DNA of 64,000 nt from Cruorifilaria tuberocauda. Lineage: Eukaryota; Nematoda; Chromadorea; Rhabditida; Onchocercidae. Shown here one piece after another: positions 49,601 through 62,040 of the stretch. The translations under genes were made by a program, and so were the position numbers. A model generated the notes under the pieces. The model had not been told where the DNA came from, ran no database searches, and saw only the letters and a list, made by a program, of their open reading frames with translations. Location of the stretch: positions 17,862 to 81,861 of the forward strand of contig JABVXU010000241.1 in assembly GCA_013365365.1 (NCBI GenBank), written 5' to 3'. Position 1 is the first letter of the stretch. Each line of letters opens with the position of its first letter.

Positions 49601-52600
49601 TTATTCTTATCTCTCTACCTTTTCCTGTAATTTAATTATATAAAATGTTCAAGTTGGTTCTGTTAGAATAACACAAGTATATCGGCTTCTACGGATGTGA
49701 GGAATACATCATCTCAAATGCAAATTGTTTTCAGTGACTTGTTACTTGTTTCATTACGTTTCTCTGCTATGAAAAATATTTTTCTTCATAATGTTCTCTC
49801 ATAATTGCTTCATTACGCAATTCTTTTTTCAATTTCATAGGTGATGGAGCTGGTGTGGGTAAAGGAAGAACTATCGCTTGCATCATCTTTGAAAATTATC
49901 TCTTAGGACGTAAACGATCAATTTGGTAGAATATCTTTATTTTCATTTAAAAATTAGATGTTCTGTAAATTGAGTTCATTTAAAAATTAGATGTTCTGTA
50001 AATTGAGTAAAGGTGAAATCTATGTATTTTCGGTTTGTTCATGGGATTGTCATTCGACTAATTTGGAGATTGGAAACAATCTAGCGTTATATTTCCAAAA
50101 TTTTAAATTTTACTGTAGTATATCGATAAATTTTAGACGTCATATCAGTTATTTCTTTCCTTTAGAAAAAAGGAAAATTTTAGCTCTCTGATTTGAAAAA
50201 TGTTGTTTTATAGGCTCAGTGTTTCGACCGATTTACGGTACGACGCTGAACGTGATTTGAGAGATATCGGTGCCAAAAATATCAAGGTTTACACTTGGAT
50301 TGTCCTTTCACTTTCCGAACTGTTGATTAAAATTGTGATGTATACGTTATATCATCCATTAATCAATAAATATTCTGGCGCTATTTTGTCGTACTAAGAT
50401 TTGGCACTACATTAATATTTTTAGGTTTACGCATTAAATAAGTTCAAATACTCCAAAATTGGTGGAAAAGAAAATGATGTCAAGAAAGGTTGCATTTTTG
50501 CAACGTATTCATCACTCATTGGTGAATGTCGTTCAGCGAAAGTTAAATATCGAACGAGACTTAAACAACTGATCCAGTGGTTTGGTCAGGTTAATCTCTG
50601 GTTTCATTCTAATTTTACTGGTATCGAAATATGTTTGTCACCGTGACTCGGTCAGACTCAAACATGAAAATAATTGGAGCAGTTTAAGCCAAATACTACA
50701 CAAAGATGTCAGGACTATAGAAAATTATTTGGTCTATAATGTGAAATGTTTTTTAATAATAATTTTTGTATTGGACATATAATATATCTTGCTGGAAGTT
50801 CGTTTCTGTTATAATCTCAATATTCGAGGACGATATTTTTGAGATAATTATCATATTTCCATCACTTCTGTGTTCAGTGTAATCAAGAAGTTGAAGTTCA
50901 TGTAGTTTTTATTTGCATAAATGAAAAGTTTAAAAGGAATCATTTACTGGGCCTATAAGGAGGACTTATAAGAGCATTGTTCAGAAAGATGAGAGAAGAA
51001 ATTACTAGTAATTGCTCTTTTACCTGTTATAAATCTAATACAATAGAACTAACACCTTTTTATGGTTGAAATTAGTTATATTGTTTCGATCATAGGATTA
51101 CGATGGTGTTATCGTGCTCGATGAATGCCATCGCGCCAAGAATTTGGTTCCAACATCCGGTTCAAAACCAACGAAAACGGGTCGAAGTGTTATGGAATTG
51201 CAGAAAGCTTTACCGAATGCCCGAATTGTTTATGCCTCAGCAACTGGTGCAACAGGTGTGATTGCTGAATAATTCTTGTTTACATCAATTCATTGCTAAC
51301 CCTAATTCATTTTTATATGAAACAGAAAATTCTGCCGGTTAATTCAACTTGTGAATTTTTTCTTATAGAAAAAATATTTCTTATAGAATAAATTCAAGAT
51401 ATTTTATTGAATTAATATTTTCAGAACCTCGAAATATGGCATATATGACACGTATAGGCTTATGGGGGCAGGGACAAGCATTTCGGGAATTCAGTGATTT
51501 TATTAATGCTGTAGAAAAACGGGGCGTCGGAGCTATGGAAGTGGTGGCAATGGATATGAAGGTTTCTGTTTAGCGCATTTAGCCAATATTTCTTTACTCT
51601 TTTATTAATAAAGAATCTTGATTTCGAATGGTTTCGAGTCAATTTTCGAATTTATGGAATTTTAGCAACGTGGTCTTTATCTGGCTCGACAGCTTTCTTT
51701 TCGTGGTGTCAGCTTTCGAGTTGAAGAAGTGCCATTATCTGCAGATTTCATCGAAGTGTATGATGCATCAGTTAAGATATGGCTTGAATGTCGAAGACAA
51801 TTTCAGGTCGATGTTTTCTAATGATGTTCATTTAAATTAATAGTTGCACTTCAAGATGGGAAAGGATCGCAAAATAGGAGTGACATGCCAAGACATGCTG
51901 CTTAGGTTCTAATATTATGAACAATAAATTAAAGAGAGCAATGTTCCGATTGTCATACATTCTTTTAAGTGTAGCTTGGGTATGATTTTCCTCTAATTAA
52001 ATAAAAAATTTCCTGTAGGCAGCTCTTTTACGTCACTGTATTGGTCGAGCACAAGTAAAACTAATTTGGGGACAGTTTTGGGCGGCACATCAACGGTTTT
52101 TCAAATATGTTTGCATTGGTGCAAAGGTAAGTTATGACATTTTCATTATTTTTTTTGGATTTGAAGGACATTCATTTCCTTGTTGTATAAAATAATTAAA
52201 TGAGGGATATTCACTGCCGATGTACCAGTAACAATTCAATAACATGTCAGATTGTTAGAGTGGAAAAATACTGCAGAATTAAAATTTTCAAATTGTTTAG
52301 GTGAAATCATGTGTCAAGATAGTGCGCGATGCAATAAAAGCGAATAAATGCGTTGTGATTGGCTTACAAACAACCGGTGAATCAAAAACATTGGAAGCAC
52401 TTGACGATGCCGGTGGCGAATTGACTGAATTCGTATCTACGGCAAAGTTTGTAATTAACAAAATAAAACTATTAAAAAAATACCGTGACATACTCAAATA
52501 AAACTGATGTCAATGTCCGTAAACAGTTATACGTATGAAATCGAAAATTTTATGAAGAACGATAATTTAGAGCAGTGTTGGCGAGGCTTATAGAGAAGCA

Positions 52601-55600
52601 TTTCCCAACAGAAAATACGAAATCTTCAGCGGATGTCTATACCAATTTCGACAAAATGTGCAATGAATTAGACCGCCCAGCCAAACGCAAATGTGCGTGT
52701 GGTAGAGTATTACGTGTTGCAAAATTCAAATTTTTTGCGACCACTAAGGAATATCCTCCATTATTATTGCTATCTTATACCCTTCTGATTAAATAAATGG
52801 CTGTTTCAGTATTTGATCACGAGCCATAGTTCATAGTATTGTTTAAATTACTGGTGTCATGTTGGTAGCATCGAGAAAAAGAAGCGAAATTTTCTCATCG
52901 TGCTATAGGCATAAGCAAATTAACTTAATGAAATCTGGATTAATGACGGTCTATAGCGTGGTTTTTCTCGCTTAGAAAACTGCGATTTTGTTAATGAAAC
53001 TTTGCATTGAATGATTTCAGCATGAAAAATGGTAAAAATGTAATTATTTTCTTCTGTTATTTCAGTAGATAAGTTGGGATACAAATCCCCATCAACTTTT
53101 GGTTTCCCTGCAAAACGCATAAAGCAAAATTCGGTTACGGAAGAGCAAACAGATGAGGTGGGGCATACTGACTCGGATAGTACTGAATCATCACAAGGTG
53201 GCAGCTCACAACCAACAGAAGAGGAAGACGAAGAATTATCTAGTGAAGAAGGTGAACGTAAGTTTTGTGTATTGAAATAATATATTTTAAAAAATTTATT
53301 ATATCTGAGTACGATAGTTTACGTTTCTGAAGTCAAAGATTTTTGAATTAATAGAATCAACGAGATGGAAAAGGGAGCCAGAAGCGGTATAACTTATTCT
53401 GTTAAATCATTTTTAAGCTCAGTCCAAAATCACACTTTTATGGATGCATTAACGCTTAGAGTAGTTAGAAAAATTGCATAAAAAGAATATATTTCTAGAT
53501 TATTTTTCTAACTCAACATCTGTTTCTTCAATTTAGCATCAGGTGGAGCCATCCAAGGTGACGAGGATACGTGGTTGCAAAGATTACTGGATGAGGCAAA
53601 AAGTTCGGGAGAAGAAACAGCTGAAGAGAAAAGTGGCAGTGAAAAGGAGAAAGAAGGAAGTGATGAGGAGGAATTTAATCCATTTACTTGTGATTTTACT
53701 AGAGGTTTGATTTCATGATTCTTCTCTGAGAAATTAGTGGTTTTCGTTAATCATAGGAATTAAAAATGAAATTCCATATTTCCAGAAGATCCATGGGCAA
53801 CTAAGCAACAAATTATTTCGGATTCACCGAAGAAGAAGAAAGTTAAGAAAAAGAAGTTCAAAAAAAAGCAAAAAAAATCAGCGACGAGTAAGATCATTTC
53901 TACGGCGATGGTAAGATTCAATCTTGGAACATCAGATTATGATGAAATTTGGTTTAAAAGTAAAATAATTTTTGTCCTAATTATGTTGCCAAATTCTGAG
54001 AACGGGTGAATTAAATAATTTCGCGTATGACGTTGAAAGTTCCTTAACGGCTCTACCACGGCTTTCATTATGATTCTTTACATGCAGTTGAAAGCAGTGT
54101 TATTGTTTAAATTAGTCTTGTTAATCCTTATGTACTTATATTGTGACGAATTAAATTACAAGGAAGAGATGGTATATTAGTGTAAAAAATGATTATATAT
54201 AAATAAACAAAATTCATTATAGCACAGTACTGCCGATGTTTTCATGTCATCATCGCATCTGGTAAGTGATGAGGATCTTACTCTTGGTGAAACTTCACTA
54301 ATCAAAGCAGAGCTATTGGCTGCTGTAGAGCGTTTAAGTCCTCGATTGCCACCAAATACACTTGATCAACTGATTGACGAATTAGGTGGTCCTGATTATG
54401 TCGCTGAGGTTTATTTTTGCTTAAAATATTTTTTGGTTTTTCATTCCCAGTTCAAATTATAGAAGTTATTTATTAAATAAAAAGTGAAAATATTTTAAAA
54501 TATTAATTTAACATTTAGCATTATAGATGACGGGTCGTAAAGGTCGTATTGTATGTCGTGAAGATGGGGATGTTGAATATGAACTTCGACATGCTGGTGC
54601 AGATGTGCCGCTTGAACTAATGAACATGGATGAAAAAGACAAATTTATGAAAGGCGAAAAATTAGTTGCTGTAATTTCAGAGGCAGCATCTTCCGGTATC
54701 TCACTGCAAGTCAGTTTTATTCTAATTTTTTTTCGTTTTCTGAATTAAACCCGATTTATAAATTGAGAATTTGGTGTCTTAGATAAACTAATAATAATAT
54801 ACCTTCAGTCAGATCGAAGAGCCGCAAACCGTCGACGTCGCGTTCATATAACATTGGAATTACCTTGGTCCGCTGACAAAGCCATTCAGCAATTTGGTAA
54901 TTATTTTTTCCACAAGTCATAAGTTGCATTCTGGAAGGCGAAAAGTTCAGAAAAATAAATAAACTACTGTTTTAGGACGTACACATCGTTCAAATCAAGT
55001 TAGTGCACCGGAGTATATATTTTTGATATCCGAGCTTGCTGGTGAAAAAAGGTAAGTTAACATAGTATACACTAAGCTTCATTTATTATTTCTGCGCTTT
55101 TTTGGGAAAATCATAGAGCAATGAAGACTTTTCTCTAATAATCATATATGAATCATTACAATCTGCTTTATATAGATTTGCATCAATCGTTGCTAAACGG
55201 CTTGAATCTCTCGGAGCATTAACACATGGTGATCGTCGTGCAACAGAATCACGTGATCTAAGTCAGTTTAATTTGGACACGAGATACGGCCGAGCAGCTT
55301 TAGATGTGTTACTGCGGACAGTCACTGGTTTGCTTGACCCACCGCTTATACCACCACCAAAGGATTACAAACCTGGAAATTTCATCACTGGTAAATATTT
55401 TTTATTATTTTGTTTAAGTTTCATTTGTAGAAAATGTAAATATATAAGTGAATTGATTTGTTTTCATTTTTCTCCAATTTTAAAGTGATTTTACAGGGAT
55501 TTCTTACCTGAAGTGATTTTACAAGAAGTTCTTAGTAGCAACAACTCATGCAAACCTGTGTTACAGATATGCAGTGTTATATGGAGGGTGTTGGTCTACT

Positions 55601-57049
55601 CTCACTGGATAATGGTGTTTATGCAATTGAAAAAGAATCTGCTACCATACCAAAGTTTCTGAATCGTCTTCTTGGTTTACCGGTTCACGCACAAAACGCA
55701 CTTTTCCAGTATTTTTCCGATATTGTAGCTGAATTAGTTGCTCAAGCGAAACACGATGGGACATATGATATGGGTATTATGGGTGAGCTTTCATTTTTCT
55801 TTGATTCGCTTAGATTATCTGAGGATTTGTTAAGATAATTATTGTGCTTAGTCAGCTGAGCATTTTATCATTGAATTCTCAAGTGATATGTCAGATCTTG
55901 GAATGGGTGGTGATGAGGCACGTAAGTTAGAAACTCGTGTATTCATGGGACGCTATGAAAGTGGTTTTTTCCGCGTCGAAATTCATAAAATTGGTGTGGA
56001 GCGTGGTGTAAGTTGGGAGGATGCTTATGCAATTTGGAAAGACCATCATGACGATCAGGTAAATTTAATCGTTAAAGCATTTCAGTTTCAGAAGTTATCT
56101 CATCGCTCAGATGTTAGAAATTAATTATTATTATTAATACCGTTCTTTCATGGAAATTTAACCCGTATCTTTTGATTTTTAGGATGGATTTTATCTGGCA
56201 TCAGTTGGTAATAATGGGAAAAAGACTGCAGCTCTTGTCTATGGTATCGGCAAGAAACGTTTGGATACGGGTGCGCGCCTTTTCTGTATAACTCGACCAA
56301 GCACAGGTCGAAGTGCAAAACTGGAAACAATCGATGAGTTGACGAAGCGCTTTCATCTTGCCACTCCTGAGGAAACTGAACAAGTCTGGAAGGACCTGTT
56401 TGAAGGTCAGTAGATTTTGTCATCGTCAAGTCAGTATTTTGTGTTATGTATTGTCGAAAGCTTAGCTTTCGAATGGACATAAAATGGAAGTTTTTTAAAA
56501 GATTTTTTTCTTAATTTCAGGTTCGAACAAGACTTGTCAGCACAACTATTTTCATGGGCGTTGCCGGAATGAAGCGATGGGTGTGTACTGCGAAACTGGA
56601 CGACGCACCCGAACTTACTTTGTTCTTTCTGGTTCGGTGCTCTCGGTCTGGCCGATCGTCGAAGAAGTATTGTCTAGCGGTATGTCAGCTCGAGAAATCA
56701 GACGATCGCAGCGAATGCAAATAATTCGTGTCAGAACACCGCAGGATCACAAAATCGTTGGTATGACTTTTTGGTTTATCTCTGAATAAAGACGTGTTTC
56801 TAGTTAAGTTAGAAATTTCACATAAGACTTTTACATGGGATTTCGTTTATAAAATTATTTCTTGATAATTTATTTTTTTGCTTCTTCAAGTTTGCAAGTT
56901 TATGTCAATTAGCTGTGTAATATTGTATCCAAAAATGCAATATTTTAGGGTTGCTGGTTTTGCCGCAATATGTACGAACGTTGGTCGCACGTTTCGAAAA
57001 ACACTGTGGCGGTTGCGTGGAATCTCAATCAACAAGTACTTTAAACTAA
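46657..57049 (+). CDS. SBNO1: Strawberry notch (SBNO) helicase-like co-regulator
   Basis: Nuclear DExH-like protein linked to Notch/EGFR transcription; C. elegans LET-765/NSH-1 is the worm member (family knowledge). 28 in-frame exons, 1679 aa: 46657-47139, 47326-47506, 47598-47763, 47915-48539, 49054-49206, 49428-49536, 49841-49925, 50214-50286, 50425-50589, 51096-51255, 51425-51561, 51666-51806, 52019-52126, 52301-52446, 52571-52701, 53066-53257, 53537-53704, 53786-53910, 54223-54408, 54527-54709, 54809-54896, 54976-55051, 55176-55390, 55567-55782, 55895-56058, 56183-56405, 56521-56760, 56949-57049. The first ~490 residues are low-complexity and poorly conserved. Then come [16 protein letters not shown], Walker [12 protein letters not shown], Walker [39 protein letters not shown], an acidic linker, a Lys-rich nuclear-localisation-like run ([15 protein letters not shown]), [18 protein letters not shown], motif [12 protein letters not shown], and the SBNO C-terminal domain. 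Confidence 0.97.
49942..50007. repeat. Perfect 33-base tandem duplication in SBNO intron 7
   Basis: Two adjacent identical 33-base units, each beginning TTCATTTAAAAATTAGATG, lie just after the exon 7 donor. They are intronic and do not affect the coding sequence. Confidence 0.85.
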
Positions 57050-58710
57050 AAAACATACGTGCTGAAGAGCTTTATGGTAAAGATGTATACGTGTCTACAA
57101 ACATTCACTTTTTTAATTTAAGCTCTCTTTCATGGAAATAGTTCTCAGTTAAACTTTTGAAATTTTTTTTTTGTATTATATTTATATTTTTGGTGATCGG
57201 TGTATTAGGGTGAATCGAGAAGTTTTTCTCTTATTTTCCAAAAAATTTGATGAAGATTGTTTTGTTTACAACATTTCTCTCTCGTTATGTGTATGTATAC
57301 TTAACAAAAGTAAGCCAGTATGTCTGTTGTCTGTTGAGAAATTGGTTTATTGCTCGTTATTTTGTAAATATCTACTTCTGTTACTTCAATTTTCACTTTT
57401 CTTGTACCTAATACACATTTTGCGTTGTTATTGTTGACTTATCAATTCTCGTTATGTATCATTTCATTCAGCAATTCCTTTTCATTAGCTTTCCCATTCA
57501 TTACTGCGAATATGTTCTTCCGTCTTAAGATTTTATCAAGTAAATTTAAATTCGTAATTCTTGAACCACGATCACAGTTTGTCCCTTATTCAACACTTTT
57601 ATGCAGAGAAATTGACCTAGATAAAGCTTGAAGCATTTTGATATGAGGACTTAGGTACGCTTCATATGGGATAATATTCATGTAAGAGACGTTGAAGTGC
57701 AAAAAATTCTACACGATGTAATAATTCGTGGAAAAAAGGAATAAAATTTATGACAGAAATCTCGGAATAAAATCCATCGATATATTCCAACTCTGATTCT
57801 CAGAAATTTCCAATTCGAATTTTTAATTAAATTCAATCACAATCGTTCATATTGTAGAAAGGCTCTGCAAAAATCGAATGAAAAACGGGTGAGAATCGAA
57901 TTTAAAATCATTCTTAAAATTCATAGTAACCAGAAGCGGTTTTTATTGATGTTAAAATTGTGAGAAGGTGGTGTTTTTGTTGAAATGGATGAAATATGCA
58001 TAGCGAGTAAAATTGGCAAGAAAAATTTTGTAAAAATCAATTACTTCAAGATTTTTAAAGTTATGAAACGGGAGCTTCCTGTGTCATTAATTAATTGCAT
58101 CTTGCTTCCCATAATTAACAGTTGTTTGGAACAGAAATTATTTTATTTTCAGTATCAATTAATGCAGCTAGATGCTGCTTAACAGTGCTACTTTACCAAA
58201 TGCATAATTTTAATTTTTGCCCAATTTTCTAAACATGAATGAAATTGAGAAGCATATATGAAAATTAAAAGGATCTAAAAAACTTAAATGCTTTTCCAAC
58301 TTGAATTTTATGCTAGAAAACTCTCAATGGTACATTCTGTGACATTTCTTAGTGGTATGGTTGCATATGCGAAATCGGTTTAATTTCAGTTGTCTTCACT
58401 ATTTACATTTTAATTCTATTTTACACTCCATTAAATATCACCACTAACGTGTAACAATTCAAAGTTTGATCAATGAGAAGACACGCAAAGTTACGTGGAT
58501 ACTTTATAGCTTTATATCAACGAAAAACTGACGGAACTTTTCCTAGAAGTGATATCTCCCGAAACGTTTCGTTACTATCCTTTCCATTTAATATAAAACA
58601 TTAGTCAATATAATTCCACCGTGTCGGATTAAATAAATTAAGTAATAATTTTAAATAGCGACTACTGACCATATTAAGATTATTCCTTTTAGTAATAGCA
58701 AAACCATACT

Positions 58711-58855
58711 GTGCCAGAATGTTTATATCTTAAGACAATCCATGACTAAGTCATATGTTCGGTAGCATTTTTGCTATTTATAGATTTATGTAATCTGTCT
58801 TACGAATACTAGACTGTGTTATTGAAACGGTTTATTTCATTTTAATACGCTTAAC
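58711..58855 (+). repeat. Dispersed repeat, copy 1
   Basis: Shares GTCATATGTTCGGTAGC, TACTAGA.TTTGTTATTGAAACGG-type and TTTCATTTTAATAC-type blocks, in the same order and orientation, with 62988-63145. Divergence is moderate, with several indels. No coding potential or terminal inverted repeat is evident. Confidence 0.75.
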
Positions 58856-59282
58856 AGCATTTTCAAAAGATAAAAAAGATTTTTGGTGGAATGAACAAAT
58901 TATTTGCAAAAATGATTATAAATATATTTGGATTATATTGTGGTTTTGTCCTTTTTCATTTTTCGAAGTAAACTTTATCTTTTATCATGACTAACGAAAA
59001 ATAAGAATTTTGCCAAGTTTCTGATTCGAAAATTTCTTATTTAATCTAAGAAATTGATAGATAATCGATTAAAATAGGTTCCCTAAAAACCTGAACAGTC
59101 CATCTGAAAAGAAGATATAGCATCACATGAAATTGGCAAAGGATCAAGCATTGAATTTTGTGAATGGAAAATATAATGCGAAAAGACCAATTGATATGAG
59201 TCAGATTTCAGCTAATAACTCAGAGGAACTGGTGAAGGAGTCATAACACAGTTTTCAACTATGTCTTCTAAACGGAAACCAA

Positions 59283-59375
59283 CACATCGGAAGTACGGAT
59301 TCGAACCGCAAGATCTCTCCCATTGTTTGAACGAGGGCCCTTCCCCTCAGTCGATACTCAAAGAGTACCTCGGCG
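59283..59375 (-). ncRNA. tRNA-like Pol III element or tRNA pseudogene
   Basis: On the minus strand there is a perfect internal B box, GGTTCGAATCC (59307-59297), inside a T-arm-like stem-loop (TGCGG TTCGAAT CCGTA). About 50 bases upstream lies an A-box-like TATCGACTGAGG (near 59345-59356). The acceptor ends do not pair as a 7-base stem, and no normal anticodon arm can be drawn, so this is not called a functional tRNA. A tRNA-derived SINE or decayed tRNA are the alternatives. Confidence 0.45.
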
Positions 59376-59437
59376 TTCTTAATAAATATGGTTGTTCTGC
59401 TTCAGCTTAAAAGCCACTGATATTTCAAATTAATAGA

Positions 59438-59767
59438 CATTCACAGCTCTCCGATTCACAAAAAACTTCAGAACTTACCATTGCTAATGAGATGGTGCAT
59501 CCAGAAATTCAGGAGGAAAGTATAACGATTACACTATTCGCACCATTCTTATCAGTACCATTTATGAGTACCAGTGAAGATCATTTGGAAGTTCCATGTG
59601 AACAAATTATAACCAAAGTGTTGGATTTATTGCGGAAACTAACGCAAGATAATGTAAATGAACCTAAGAAGAGCAAAACCAAACGGAGTTACCCGGAAAA
59701 AGTTAGTTCGAGCACTGTTAAGGACTATGAAGATTATTTATATAGTAAAATATTACCCTGGCATTAA
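59438..59767 (+). CDS. Short unknown reading frame, possible terminal exon
   Basis: Unrecognised. An open frame runs from before an acceptor-like TTCACAG (ends near 59446) through an ATG at 59492 to a TAA at 59765-59767. The predicted peptide is acidic then basic (SEDHLEVPCEQIITKVLDLL; EPKKSKTKRSYPEK; DYEDYLYSKILPWH). Its composition is more protein-like than the surrounding AT-driven frames, including an amphipathic IITKVLDLLRKL segment. It starts just downstream of the tRNA-like element. No homologue was recognised; it could be a small gene, a last exon, or a remnant. Confidence 0.25.
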   Translation, partial: HSQLSDSQKTSELTIANEMVHPEIQEESITITLFAPFLSVPFMSTSEDHLEVPCEQIITKVLDLLRKLTQDNVNEPKKSKTKRSYPEKVSSSTVKDYEDYLYSKILPWH

Positions 59768-60405
59768 GCGTACTATACCTAGAACGTGCATTCTCAGTCA
59801 GCTAGTTAACTTATCATAAAGTTTCAAGAATCACTTCTCTCTTAATGATCTTGTCGAATTACATTTTTGGTGATAGTTCAACTATCGTCACCGATAAATT
59901 GATTCAGGATACTCGAGCTCCGACACCTCAAAAGTGGAAAGCACGAAAGCTCGAAAACACAAATACAACTTTCTCATTAGAGACGAGCTTTTTCCTCGGG
60001 ATGCCGTAGTGCATCGCCAAGGAACAATAGAACAGAGAAGGAAAGACTCAATCCGGCTGGCGAAATGGTGCTGGTACTCGCTGAAAAATTCCGGAAGAGA
60101 GTAAAAAACTTATTTCACAAAAACCTGGGAAACAGTGAATTGCCATTTGTAAGAGCTCGTCAATAAAATGTTACTTTGACGAATGCTAGCATTTTATAGA
60201 CATATTAAATATGCTTATAATATGTAATGAACAGTGTTGGCCAATATGAAATATTTAATATACAACATTTGTCTCAATGTTAGATATTTTTGTATTCCCT
60301 TTTTATCAATTTAATATATAATTTTGGATAGTATAGAATATATATCACACAACATTTATAACTATAGAATATTTTATATGTATTATATATGAGCATATAA
60401 TTATA

Positions 60406-60562
60406 CCAGGCCTATAAATGTGCCAGTCCTAGAATGTCCTAGGCCTAAAATGGTAGGCCCACACATGTTCCAGGCCTAAAATGCTAGGCCTGTAATTCGT
60501 CCAGGCCTAAAATGTGCTAGGCCTATAAATGTGATGGGCCTAAAATGTGCAAGGCCTTAAAA
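60406..60562. repeat. 16-base tandem repeat, consensus CCAGGCCTAAAATGTG
   Basis: About ten units of 15-17 bases, each centred on the palindrome AGGCCT and followed by AAAATG or TAAATG, with point differences between units. The block ends where GGCCTTAAAACC begins. It stands out from the AT-rich surroundings. Confidence 0.85.
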
Positions 60563-60711
60563 CCATTATAGTTAAACAATTTGAAAGATTTTGTTTTGGT
60601 TGTTTTCATTATAATAAAGCTCAGACAGAATTTATTTCGCTTACGACAGCAGATTACCCGAAGAATTAAACTGTAAAATTAGTAAAGTAAAATTTACCAA
60701 CGAAAATGAAG

Positions 60712-60825
60712 TAATAAAAGACATGCAGTAAGTAACACAGTTAAAAAAGATATGCAGAAAGTACAATAGTTAGGAAAGACATACAGTAAGTGAAATAGCT
60801 AAGAAAGACATGTAAAATGTGATGC
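60712..60825. repeat. About 29-base tandem repeat, four imperfect units
   Basis: Units resemble AAAGACATGCAGTAAGTAA followed by a variable AGTTAAG-type tail (starts near 60715, 60745, 60774, 60804). The last unit is degraded. Confidence 0.65.
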
Positions 60826-61789
60826 ATAATTTCTAGGTTTATATTTGAAAATTGTTATCCATATGCTAGGAATCGTTAAATGAATAAGTTAAACTTAGGT
60901 CTTAGGAACTTTCAACTTAGAATTTCTACTTTTCCTCAAATTATACTTATTACAATATAATTTGATTATAATTTTAGTTTCTTCTTAACTTTTCTTTTTG
61001 CCTTTAATAATAACATGGAATAGTCCGAATTTTATCAGAACTAACATTAAAAGTTTAGATTTTAATGTCACATTTTTCATTTTAAGTTGCTTTAATTAAT
61101 AGAAAGAAAACACGAGGCCTTTGTTTACTCTCTTTTCAGAAATTAATTAAAACAGTCCAAATTAGTATTTATTCCTTGTACTTACGTCGTTATTCCGACG
61201 TTACTCCAAGTTAGCCGTTTACTTATTCGTTTAAAAATGAGAAGCATGATTTTTTGACACATTACAGATGCAAGGAAAAAAAAGGGAAGTCTCTTTTTAA
61301 AAGAGAAATTTCTCTGAAAAGAATACGTTAATTGTCACTTGTTTTGCTTCACTCTTTTTGGCAATTTATTACTTTAATTTTATTACTTCAGTCCAAAAAG
61401 GAATTGAAATTAATTGGCTTCATTTGATTCAATTCCTATTTTCCCAATTTAACCCATCTACTTATTTCAACACTTTAAATACGCTCAAAATTAAAGTTTT
61501 TAGGAAACTTTCGAAAAGTTATTTATATGCTTTAAATTGTTATGCCAAACTCATTTATTAAATGACACCTGATGAAATGATAGATTAAAATTTCATGCAA
61601 TCAGTAGATCAATTGAAATATTAGTTTTGAATTATTATATCAAAATTAAAAAATTAATAAAAATTATATTTAATTTCAAATTTTTGAACAAATAAGCTTA
61701 CCTGTTAACTGTTTATTTCATTAGTTTTTGCCATTTTTTTAGCGATAGGCTGCTTTTTGATAATTTTAAATTGTCCGTTTTCATTCGAT

Positions 61790-62040
61790 ACTTTATTAAT
61801 TATTATAATTAATGCCATGCATTCATCACAAATTATAACTGTAATGATTATGGATATAATCACGACTATAATCACAAGTTATTACCGTTTCTGCTACTGT
61901 TATAGCTATTACATCGATTACTTATTCCATGAGTATTCGCATTATTTTATTTCCAAACAAATATTATTACTTATTATCGTTTTTATTATTACTATTATCA
62001 TTGTCATTATATATTGTCTACGAACGATTGCAATTTTACC
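61790..62040. repeat. Degenerate ATT/ATC triplet tract
   Basis: Imperfect ATT, ATC and TAT triplets similar in character to the tract at 10325-10500. It explains the Ile/Tyr-rich open frame at 61757-62098, which is not called as a gene. Confidence 0.6.
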
